NCBI GenBank assembly: GCA_050186725.1
Contig: JBFWYG010000004.1
Location: 77,616-141,615, forward strand
Origin: JADJYF01 sp050186725
GTDB lineage: Bacteria; Pseudomonadota; Gammaproteobacteria; Ga0077536
Direction of reading: 5' to 3'
Length of the DNA stretch: 64,000 nucleotides
Under the pieces are notes generated by a model, which saw only the letters and a list, made by a program, of their open reading frames with translations, was not told the origin of the DNA and did not search any database. The translations under genes were made by a program, and so were the position numbers. Of the stretch, positions 28,695 to 35,757 are shown in pieces. How positions within the stretch are numbered: position 1 is the stretch's first letter; every line of letters starts with the position of its first letter.

Positions 28695-29963
28695 ATGACC
28701 TTGTCCAGCCTGTTCAATCCGCAGTACGTCGCCACCGCGATCTTCGCCGTGGCCGTGCTACACACCTTCTCCACCAAGTTCTTCGCCCACTTGGGCCACC
28801 TGCAGCCGAATCACGCGGGCCTGTGGCACCTGCTCGCCGAGGTCGAGGTGGTGTTCGGCTTCTGGGCCTTCATCCTTGTGGGCTTCCTGTTCTGGAACAC
28901 CGGCCAGCACGAGACCGTGGCCTACATCGAAGGCCGCAACTACACCGAGCCGATGTTCGTGTTCGTGATCATGGTGATCGCGGCGAGCCGGCCCATCCTC
29001 TCGAGCGTGATGGCCGGGGTGCAGCTGGTGGCCGCGATGGTGCCGATCAAACGCCCGCTCGCGATGTACTTCCTGAGCCTCTCGGTGGTGCCGTTGTTCG
29101 GCTCCTTCATCACCGAGCCGGCCGCCATGACGCTCGCGGCGCTGATGCTGCGCGAGGGCTTCTTCCGCTACAACCTGAGCACACGCTTGAAATACGCGAC
29201 GCTGGGCCTTCTGTTCGTGAACGTTTCCATCGGCGGCACGCTCACCAGCTTCGCGGCGCCGCCGGTGCTGATGGTGGCCGCCAAGTGGCAGTGGGATTCG
29301 GTCTACATGCTCACCCACTTCGGCTGGAAGTCCGCGATCGCGGTGTGCCTGAACGCGCTGGCCGTGACCTGGCTGTTCCGCCAGGAGATAGCCTCCAAGG
29401 GCCGCTCCGACGACGCCGGCGCGCGTCTGCGCGTGCCGATCGTCGTGGCGCTGATCCACTTCGCGTTCCTGGTCGGCGTGGTGATGTTCGCGCACCATGC
29501 TTCGCTCTTCATGGGCCTGTTCCTGTTCTTCCTCGGCTATTGCGAGGCCTACAGCGAGTACCAGGACCGGCTCATCCTGCGCGAAGGCCTGATGGTCGCG
29601 TTCTTCCTGGGCGGCCTGGTGGTGCTGGGCGGCCTGCAGCAATGGTGGCTGCAGGACACGCTGACCGCGGTTTCGCCGACCGTGCTCTACTACCTGGCCA
29701 CGGCGTTGACCGCCATCACCGACAATGCGGCGCTGACCTACCTGGCCTCCCTGGTGCAGGGCGTGTCGCCGGAGTTCCAGTACTCGGTGGTGGCCGGCGC
29801 CGTGACCGGCGGCGGCCTGACCGTGATCGCCAATGCGCCCAACCCGGCCGGGGTCGCGATCCTGAAGGGCAGCTTCACCGACGAGACCATCAGCCCGGCG
29901 GCCCTGTTCATCGCCGCCCTGCCCCCGACGTTGACGGCGATCATCGCGTTCCAGGCGCTGTAG
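28695..29963 (+). CDS. Putative Na+/H+ antiporter (Na_H_antiport_3 type)
   Basis: 422-aa integral membrane protein with about 11-12 hydrophobic segments. The family pattern includes FVFVIMVIAASRPIL, PLFGSFITEPAAMTLAALML and ALTAITDNAALTYLASL, whose acidic and amide residues in membrane segments fit cation exchange. The C-terminal GGGLTVIANAPNPAG is conserved in this putative antiporter family. ATG 28695 sits ahead of the first helix; no strong ribosome-binding site is visible. It is monocistronic, 75 bp before modA, and divergent from the acyl-CoA dehydrogenase/molybdopterin unit. Confidence 0.85.
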   Translation: MTLSSLFNPQYVATAIFAVAVLHTFSTKFFAHLGHLQPNHAGLWHLLAEVEVVFGFWAFILVGFLFWNTGQHETVAYIEGRNYTEPMFVFVIMVIAASRPILSSVMAGVQLVAAMVPIKRPLAMYFLSLSVVPLFGSFITEPAAMTLAALMLREGFFRYNLSTRLKYATLGLLFVNVSIGGTLTSFAAPPVLMVAAKWQWDSVYMLTHFGWKSAIAVCLNALAVTWLFRQEIASKGRSDDAGARLRVPIVVALIHFAFLVGVVMFAHHASLFMGLFLFFLGYCEAYSEYQDRLILREGLMVAFFLGGLVVLGGLQQWWLQDTLTAVSPTVLYYLATALTAITDNAALTYLASLVQGVSPEFQYSVVAGAVTGGGLTVIANAPNPAGVAILKGSFTDETISPAALFIAALPPTLTAIIAFQAL

Positions 29964-30010
29964 ACGGGCCGTCGGCCAAGCCGCCGATCGGCGCGGCGCG
30001 GCTTTCGGAT

Positions 30011-30036
30011 TCGTTATGTAGCGCGCTATATTGCGA
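30011..30036 (+). promoter_or_regulatory. ModE-type operator before modA
   Basis: Imperfect 26-bp palindrome TCGTTATGTA-GCGCGC-TATATTGCGA; 20 of 26 positions are symmetric. Half-sites of TATATA type flanked by CG are the known form of ModE sites. It ends 2 bp before the modA ATG, so ModE binding would block transcription. A modE gene closes the operon. Confidence 0.72.
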
Positions 30037-30038
30037 CG

Positions 30039-30803
30039 ATGATCGACCGTCGCCCGCACACCTGTGCCCTGCTGAGCGCCTGCCTGTGGCTCGCCGCCGC
30101 CGGCGCCGCATGCGCCGCCGACCTCACGGTGTCGGCCGCCGCCAGCCTCGGCGATGCCCTGCGCACGCTCGCGCCGCGCTTCGAAGCGGCCCACCCGGGG
30201 ACGCACGTACTGTTCAACGTCGCGGCCTCCGACGTGCTGGTCCAGCAGCTCGCGGCCGGCGCACCGGTGGACGTGCTCGCCACGGCGGACGGCACCTCGA
30301 TGGATCGCGCGGCCGCGGAAAGGCTGGTCGACCCTGCCACGCGCCGCGACTTCGTGCGCAACCGCCTGGTGGTCGTGGTGCCGCGGAACAGCACCCTTGC
30401 CTTCACCGGCCTCGCCGACCTGGCCAGACCCGAGGTCGAGCGCGTGGCGCTCGGCGCACCGGCCAGCGTGCCGGCGGGCCGCTACGCGCGCGCGGCGTTG
30501 GAGGCCGCGGGCCTCTGGCCGCTGCCCGCCGACCGGGCGGTCTTCGCCCAGTCGGTGCGCCAGGCGCTCGACTACGTCGCGCGCGGCGAGGCCGCGGCCG
30601 GGCTGGTCTATGCCACCGACGCGGCGGCACGAGGCGACGCAGTGCGCATCGCCTTCCACGTGCCGCTCGCCCGCCCCATCCTCTACCCGGTGGCGGTCGT
30701 CGCCGGCGCGCCGCAGGCGACGCTCGCCGCCGCCTACATCACTTGGCTGCTGTCGCCGGACAGCCAGGCAAGCCTCGCGCAACTGGGCTTCGAGGCACCC
30801 TGA
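30039..30803 (+). CDS. modA: Molybdate ABC transporter, periplasmic binding protein
   Basis: 254-aa periplasmic molybdate-binding protein. A signal peptide (residues about 1-27, ending ACAA) is followed by the ModA pattern LTVSAAASLGDALRTLAPRFEAAHPG, FNVAASDVLVQQLAAGAPVDVLATAD and a final TWLLSPDSQASLAQLGF. It delivers molybdate to ModB. The ATG is just behind a ModE-like operator, so expression should fall when molybdate is plentiful. The stop overlaps the modB start (TGATG). Molybdenum users in the window are the formate dehydrogenase and the molybdopterin enzyme at 25033. Confidence 0.94.
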   Translation: MIDRRPHTCALLSACLWLAAAGAACAADLTVSAAASLGDALRTLAPRFEAAHPGTHVLFNVAASDVLVQQLAAGAPVDVLATADGTSMDRAAAERLVDPATRRDFVRNRLVVVVPRNSTLAFTGLADLARPEVERVALGAPASVPAGRYARAALEAAGLWPLPADRAVFAQSVRQALDYVARGEAAAGLVYATDAAARGDAVRIAFHVPLARPILYPVAVVAGAPQATLAAAYITWLLSPDSQASLAQLGFEAP

Positions 30804-31489
30804 TGCTGAGTCTCGACCCCGCCTGGCCGGCGCTGGCGTTGTCGCTCAAGGTCGCCACCTGGGCGACCCTGCTGAACGCCGTGCTCGGCGTGGCGGCGGG
30901 CTACGCGCTCGCGCGCCTGCGCTTTCCGGGCCGCGAACTCTGCGACGCCCTGCTGACCCTGCCGCTGGTGCTGCCGCCGACCGTCCTCGGCTACTACCTC
31001 CTGGTGCTGGTCGGCCGCCAGGGCCCGCTCGGCGCCTGGCTGAAGGAGACCTTCGGCGTGAGCCTCATCTTCACCTGGCAGGGCGCGGTGCTGGCCGCGA
31101 CCGTGGTCGCGTTTCCGCTCGTGCTGAAATCGGCGCGCGCCGCCTTCGAGAGCGTCGAACCGCAGTTCGAACAGGCCGCGCGCGTCCTGGGTCTCGGCGA
31201 ATGGAGCGTGTTCTTCCGCGTCACCCTGCCGCTCGCCTGGCGCGGCATCCTGGCCGGGCTGCTGCTGACCTTCGCCCGCGCGCTCGGCGAGTTCGGCGCG
31301 ACGCTGATGGTGGCCGGCAGCATTCCCGGCCGCACCCAGACGCTGTCGGTCGCGGTCTACGAAGCAGTACAGGCCGGCCAGGACGCGACCGCCAACCTGC
31401 TGGTCGCGATCACCTCGCTGACCTGCATCGCGGTGCTGCTCACCATCGGCCGGCTGGCGCCCGGGCGGATTGCGCCCAAGGCGGTGTGA
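30803..31489 (+). CDS. modB: Molybdate ABC transporter permease
   Basis: 228-aa inner-membrane permease with about five to six membrane segments. The EAA loop, EQAARVLGLGEWSVFFRVTLPLAWRGILAG, docks the ATPase, and LGEFGATLMVAGSIPGRTQTLS is the ModB/CysU-type signature. The start codon overlaps the modA stop; modC begins 2 bp after the stop. Any longer in-frame reading upstream of 30803 is antisense-like noise across modA. Confidence 0.93.
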   Translation: MLSLDPAWPALALSLKVATWATLLNAVLGVAAGYALARLRFPGRELCDALLTLPLVLPPTVLGYYLLVLVGRQGPLGAWLKETFGVSLIFTWQGAVLAATVVAFPLVLKSARAAFESVEPQFEQAARVLGLGEWSVFFRVTLPLAWRGILAGLLLTFARALGEFGATLMVAGSIPGRTQTLSVAVYEAVQAGQDATANLLVAITSLTCIAVLLTIGRLAPGRIAPKAV

Positions 31490-31491
31490 GC

Positions 31492-32208
31492 ATGATCTTC
31501 GAGGTCGACATCACCAAGACCGTGGGCGACAGCCGACGACGCTTCACGCTCGCGGTGCGCTTCGCCACGCGCGGACCGCGCACCATCGTCTACGGCCCCT
31601 CGGGGGCCGGGAAATCGATGCTGCTGCAGGTGCTGGCAGGCCTCAAGCGGCCGGACCGCGGCCAGCTGCGCTTCGGCGAGCAGACGCTGTTCGACGCGAC
31701 GCGTCGCATCGACGTGCCGGCGCGCGCGCGGCGTTTCGGCTACGTGTTCCAGGACTACGCGCTGTTTCCGCAGCTCTCCGTGCGCCAGAACATCGCCTTC
31801 GGTCTGTATGACGGCCTGCGCAATCCCGCCGCCCACGTCGACCACGAGGCGGTGAACCGCTGGCTGGCGGCCTTCGAACTGGACGGCGTGGCGGCGCAGA
31901 AGCCCCACGAACTCTCCGGCGGTCAGCGCCAGCGCACGGCGCTCGCCCGCGCGCTGGTCAACGCGCCGCGCGCGCTCTTGCTGGACGAACCCTTTGCCGC
32001 GCTCGACCCGGAACTGCGCACGCGCATGCGCCACGAGATGGAGCGCCTGCTGGACGAGGTGAACATCCCGATGGTGATGATCACCCACGATCCGGAGGAC
32101 CTGCGCTGGTTCGGCGCCGACCCGATCCACCTGCGCGACGGCGCGCTCGATACCCCACCGCCGCGGCCAAGCGTGGTGATGACACCCTTCGAGCGCGCGC
32201 GCGGATGA
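31492..32208 (+). CDS. modC: Molybdate ABC transporter ATPase, short form without TOBE/MOP domain
   Basis: 238-aa ABC ATPase. Walker A GPSGAGKS at 35-42, Q-loop VFQDYALFPQ near 86, signature LSGGQ at 141-145, Walker B LLLDEP at 162-167 and the switch histidine in ITHDPED are all intact. Typical ModC is about 350 aa with a C-terminal molybdate-binding (TOBE/MOP) domain; here the protein ends about 35 residues after the switch, so that domain is absent. Two MOP domains are present instead in the next gene, modE, whose ATG overlaps the modC end. Confidence 0.92.
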   Translation: MIFEVDITKTVGDSRRRFTLAVRFATRGPRTIVYGPSGAGKSMLLQVLAGLKRPDRGQLRFGEQTLFDATRRIDVPARARRFGYVFQDYALFPQLSVRQNIAFGLYDGLRNPAAHVDHEAVNRWLAAFELDGVAAQKPHELSGGQRQRTALARALVNAPRALLLDEPFAALDPELRTRMRHEMERLLDEVNIPMVMITHDPEDLRWFGADPIHLRDGALDTPPPRPSVVMTPFERARG

Positions 32209-33020
32209 GCGCGGCCGACGAACAGCCGCTCGAGGTCATGGCCCACCTGTGGCTCTCGGCCGACGGCCACAACGTCGCCGGACCCAAGCGCCTGCTGCTG
32301 CTGGCCGCGATCGCCGAGCACGGCTCGCTGACCGCCGCGGCCAAGGCCGCAGGGCTGTCCTACAAGGGCGCCTGGGACGCCATCGAGCAGATGAGCAACC
32401 TGGCCGGCGAAGCGCTGGTGATACGCGTGGTCGGCGGCAAGGGCGGCGGCCATACGCGGCTGACGCCTCGCGGAGAACGCCTGCTGCGCAACTTCGACGC
32501 GATCCAGCAAGAGCACGCCCACTTTCTCGCGCGCCTGAACCAGCGCGCCCGCGGCCTCACCGCCGACTACGCCCTGCTGGAGAACGTCGCCATGAAGACC
32601 AGCGCCCGCAACCAGTTCGCCGGCACCGTGCTCACGGTGCGCGCCGGCGCGGTCAACGACGAAGTGGAACTGGAAGTGATCGGCGGGCAGCGCATCGTCG
32701 CCACCATCACCAGCGACAGCCGCCAGACCCTGGGCCTCGAGGTCGGCAGCCGCGCCATCGCGCTGATCAAGTCGTCGTCCGTCATCCTCATGCTGCCGGA
32801 CAGCGGCGCGCGACTCTCGGCGCGCAACCAGCTGCGCGGCACGGTCAGCCGGCTGGTCCCGGGCGCGGTCAACACCGAGGTGGTGCTCGATCTCGCCGGC
32901 GGCGGCAGCCTTGCCGCGATCGTCACCAACGACGGCGCGACCGATCTCGCGCTCGCGCCCGGCATCGAGGCGGTCGCGGTGTTCAAGGCGTCCAGCGTGA
33001 TCCTCGGCGTCGCGGCCTAG
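32205..33020 (+). CDS. modE: Molybdate-responsive regulator ModE
   Basis: 271-aa regulator. The N-terminal winged-helix (about 20-85: LLLLAAIAEHGSLTAAAKAAGLSYKGAWDAIEQM) is the LysR-like ModE DNA-binding domain. Two tandem MOP/TOBE domains follow, about 127-197 and 200-268, each starting SARNQ(F/L)(A/R)GTV and containing V(A/F)K or IK SSSVIL. It binds molybdate and represses the mod operon; the operator at 30011 is the evident target. It overlaps modC by 4 bp, so it is autoregulated. Confidence 0.93.
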   Translation: MSAADEQPLEVMAHLWLSADGHNVAGPKRLLLLAAIAEHGSLTAAAKAAGLSYKGAWDAIEQMSNLAGEALVIRVVGGKGGGHTRLTPRGERLLRNFDAIQQEHAHFLARLNQRARGLTADYALLENVAMKTSARNQFAGTVLTVRAGAVNDEVELEVIGGQRIVATITSDSRQTLGLEVGSRAIALIKSSSVILMLPDSGARLSARNQLRGTVSRLVPGAVNTEVVLDLAGGGSLAAIVTNDGATDLALAPGIEAVAVFKASSVILGVAA

Positions 33021-33130
33021 CGACCACGCCCACCACATCCGTGCGTCCCGCCCACCCGATGTGGGCAATCGGGAGGCGTGGGGATTTCAGTACACTGTCG
33101 CTCTCCACCTGTCTGCGCTCGGAACGCTCG

Positions 33131-34621
33131 ATGAAGCACATCACCCATTGGATCGACGGCCGTCCCTGGCCGGGTCGCACCTATCGCCAGGGCGACGTCA
33201 CCAACCCCGCCACCGGCCTCGTCACCGCCCAGGTGGATTTCGCCGATGAACCGGTGGTCGACGAAGCCGTGGCCGCGGCCGAGGCCGCGTTCGAGAAGTG
33301 GCGCCACATCTCGCTCGCGCAGCGCAGCCAGGTGCTGTTCGCGTTTCGCGATCTGGTCAACGCGCACCGCGAGGAACTCGCCGCGCTCATCACCGCCGAA
33401 CACGGCAAGGTGCTGGCCGACGCGCTCGGCGAAGTCACGCGCGGGCTGGAAGTCGTCGAGTTCGCCTGCGGCATTCCGCACCTGCAGAAGGGCAGCTATT
33501 CGGAGGCGGTATCGTCCGGCGTCGACGTCTATTCCATCCGCCAGCCGCTCGGCGTGTGCGCGATCATCTCGCCGTTCAATTTTCCGGCGATGGTGCCCAT
33601 GTGGTTCTTTCCCATCGCCATCGCCGCCGGCAATTGCGTGGTGCTGAAGCCGAGCGAGAAAGATCCGTCGGTCAGCATTCGGCTCGCCGAACTGTGGCAC
33701 GAGGCCGGACTGCCCAAGGGCGTGTTCAACGTCGTGCAAGGCGACAAGGCGGCGGTCGATCGGCTGCTCGCCCATCCGCGCGTCAAGGCGGTGTCCTTCG
33801 TCGGCTCGACGCCCATCGCGAAATACGTCTACGAAACCGGCGCGCGCCACGGCAAGCGCGTGCAGGCGCTGGGCGGCGCGAAGAACCACATGGTGGTGCT
33901 GCCCGACGCCGATCTCGAGCTCGCCGCCGACGCCGCCATCAACGCCGCTTTCGGCTCGGCCGGCGAACGCTGCATGGCGATTTCGGTGGTGGTGGCGGTG
34001 GAGCCGGTGGGCGATGCCCTGGTCGCGGCCATCGCCGCACGCATGCGAACGCTCAAGACCGGCGACGGCACGCGCAAGGTCGACATGGGGCCGCTCGTGA
34101 CCTGCGCGCACCGCGACAAGGTGGCCGGCTACATCGAGGCCGGCGTGCGTGAAGGCGCGACGCTCGCGGTCGACGGGCGCGAGGTGGTGATCGACGGCGA
34201 GCCGGGCGGCTTCTGGCTGGGGCCGACGCTGTTCGACCACGTCGACCCGAGCATGAGCATCTACGCCGACGAGATCTTCGGCCCGGTACTGTGCGTGGCG
34301 CGCGTCGATTCCTACCCGGAGGCGCTCACCATGGTGAACCAGCACCCCTTCGGCAACGGCACGGCGATCTTCACCCGCGACGGCGGCGCCGCGCGGCGCT
34401 TCCAGCACGAAGTGGAAGTGGGCATGGTCGGCATCAACGTGCCGATACCGGTGCCGGTCGCTTACTTCTCCTTCGGCGGCTGGAAGGCCTCGCTGTTCGG
34501 CGACACCCACGCTCATGGGACCGAGGGCGTGCAGTTCTTCACCCGCGGCAAGGTGGTGACCAGCCGCTGGCCGGATCCGAGCCAGGGCGGCATCAACCTG
34601 GGGTTTCCGCAGAATCGGTGA
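33131..34621 (+). CDS. mmsA: (Methyl)malonate-semialdehyde dehydrogenase, CoA-acylating
   Basis: 496-aa aldehyde dehydrogenase of the MmsA group, which oxidises methylmalonate or malonate semialdehyde to propionyl- or acetyl-CoA with NAD+ and CoA. ISPFNFPAMVPMWFFPIAIA, LGGAKNHMVV, GSAGERCMAIS with the catalytic Cys near residue 281, and the C-terminal PVPVAYFSFGGWKASLFGD segment are diagnostic. Start ATG 33131 follows a short spacer after modE. It is monocistronic and ends next to a REP pair. It may handle semialdehydes from valine, propionate, beta-alanine or side-chain degradation. Confidence 0.92.
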   Translation: MKHITHWIDGRPWPGRTYRQGDVTNPATGLVTAQVDFADEPVVDEAVAAAEAAFEKWRHISLAQRSQVLFAFRDLVNAHREELAALITAEHGKVLADALGEVTRGLEVVEFACGIPHLQKGSYSEAVSSGVDVYSIRQPLGVCAIISPFNFPAMVPMWFFPIAIAAGNCVVLKPSEKDPSVSIRLAELWHEAGLPKGVFNVVQGDKAAVDRLLAHPRVKAVSFVGSTPIAKYVYETGARHGKRVQALGGAKNHMVVLPDADLELAADAAINAAFGSAGERCMAISVVVAVEPVGDALVAAIAARMRTLKTGDGTRKVDMGPLVTCAHRDKVAGYIEAGVREGATLAVDGREVVIDGEPGGFWLGPTLFDHVDPSMSIYADEIFGPVLCVARVDSYPEALTMVNQHPFGNGTAIFTRDGGAARRFQHEVEVGMVGINVPIPVPVAYFSFGGWKASLFGDTHAHGTEGVQFFTRGKVVTSRWPDPSQGGINLGFPQNR

Positions 34622-34632
34622 GGCGCCTGCTT

Positions 34633-34704
34633 GTAGGGCGGGTTTCAACCCGCCGTGCACCGCCTCGAATCGCGCCTGAGATGGCGGGTTGAAACCCGCC
34701 CTAC
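34633..34704. repeat. REP-like inverted pair B, between mmsA and fdsD
   Basis: Two inverted units: 34633-34654 (GTAGGGCGGGTTTCAACCCGCC) and 34683-34704 (its reverse complement), 28 bp apart, like a BIME. The second unit overlaps the 3' end of fdsD and supplies its TAG stop (34703-34701 on the minus strand). Confidence 0.88.
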
Positions 34705-34901
34705 AACTTTTTGATCGCTTCCTTCGCCGTGTCGCAGAGGCCTTCGCCGCCCTCGGCCGCGTACGCGCTGATCTGCGCGCGCATGCGCGGGTCCCAGAAA
34801 CGTTTCAGGTGCTGGGCGACGGTCGCCACCGCGTTGTCGGGATCGGCCGCCTGGTTGGCGGCGATGTCGTTCAGCATTTCGACCAGGCGTTCGATGTGCA
34901 T
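34701..34901 (-). CDS. fdsD: NAD-dependent formate dehydrogenase delta subunit
   Basis: 66-aa FdsD-like protein with the typical LVEMLNDIAAN start, AVATVAQHLKRFWDPRMR core and AKEAI helix. In fds operons this small subunit is needed for assembly of active enzyme, possibly in cofactor insertion. Its ATG lies 7 bp after fdhD on the same strand. The stop codon TAG is the TAG of the GTAGGGC edge of REP unit B2, so the last residues may have been set by the repeat's arrival. Confidence 0.85.
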   Translation of the reverse strand: MHIERLVEMLNDIAANQAADPDNAVATVAQHLKRFWDPRMRAQISAYAAEGGEGLCDTAKEAIKKL

Positions 34902-34908
34902 GTGGGAC

Positions 34909-35757
34909 TCAGGCGAGGTCGTCGACCAGGGTCGACGGGTGGGCGTAGAGCACCAGGTCCGCGCCGCGCACGAAGGCGGCGAGGGTCACCTGGCAGTGTT
35001 CGGCGAGGCGCACCGCGCGGGCCGTGGGCGCGGAGAACGCGGCCAGCAGGCCGATGCCGGCGACCGCCGCCTTCATCACTACTTCATAGCTCGCGCGACA
35101 GGTGAGCAGCGCGAAGCCGGGCGGGAAGTGGCCGCGCAGACGCGCGCCGATGAGCTTGTCGAGGGCGTTGTGACGGCCGATGTCTTCGCGCACGGCGACG
35201 ATCGCGCCGTCCAGTCCCACCCACGCCGCGGCGTGCACGCCGCCCGTCTCGCGGTTCAGAGGCTGATGCGCGTGGAGCGCCTGCGCGGCCCGCGCAATCG
35301 CGGCGCGCCCGATGGTCAGACCGCGCGGCACCGGCGGCGGCACGCTGAGCGCGTCCTCGATCATGGTCTTGCCGCAGATCCCGCAGCCGGCGCGGCCGGG
35401 CAGGCTGCGGACCGGCGCGTCCGCCCGACGCGGCGCGCGCAGCGGCAGGCAGAGATCGAGTTCGATGCCCTCGTCCAGCGCGCGGGTCTCGACCAGCAGC
35501 AGATCCTGCGACCGCTCGATCAGGCCTTCGGTCAAGGCGAAGCCGAGCGCGAAGTCTTCCAGATCGCAGGGCGACATCAGCATCACCGCGTGCGGCTCGC
35601 CGTTCAGCTGCACCGCGACCGGCGTCTCCTCCGCGACCCGATCGACCAGCGTCTCGCGGCGACCGTCGCGCCAGCGCGTGACCGCGACGTCCGCCACCGG
35701 CGCCGGCAGTTCGGCCGCCGGCGGCGTGGGCTCAGCGGGCGAGGGTTTCGCGCTCAT
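34909..35757 (-). CDS. fdhD: Formate dehydrogenase accessory sulfurtransferase FdhD
   Basis: 282-aa sulfurtransferase that sulfurates the Mo-bis-MGD cofactor before insertion into formate dehydrogenase (FdsC in fds operons). The catalytic GCGICGK motif places Cys125 and Cys128. The downstream REDIGRHNALDKLIG and LTCRASYEVVMKAA segments are family-typical. The start lies 26 bp inside the end of fdsA, so expression is coupled. Fourth gene of the fdsG-B-A-fdhD-fdsD unit. Confidence 0.93.
   Translation of the reverse strand: MSAKPSPAEPTPPAAELPAPVADVAVTRWRDGRRETLVDRVAEETPVAVQLNGEPHAVMLMSPCDLEDFALGFALTEGLIERSQDLLLVETRALDEGIELDLCLPLRAPRRADAPVRSLPGRAGCGICGKTMIEDALSVPPPVPRGLTIGRAAIARAAQALHAHQPLNRETGGVHAAAWVGLDGAIVAVREDIGRHNALDKLIGARLRGHFPPGFALLTCRASYEVVMKAAVAGIGLLAAFSAPTARAVRLAEHCQVTLAAFVRGADLVLYAHPSTLVDDLA

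Noticed and set aside
28758..30782. 674-aa open frame on the minus strand
   Set aside because: Antisense to the antiporter and modA; low-complexity His/Glu/Arg-rich sequence without domain motifs.
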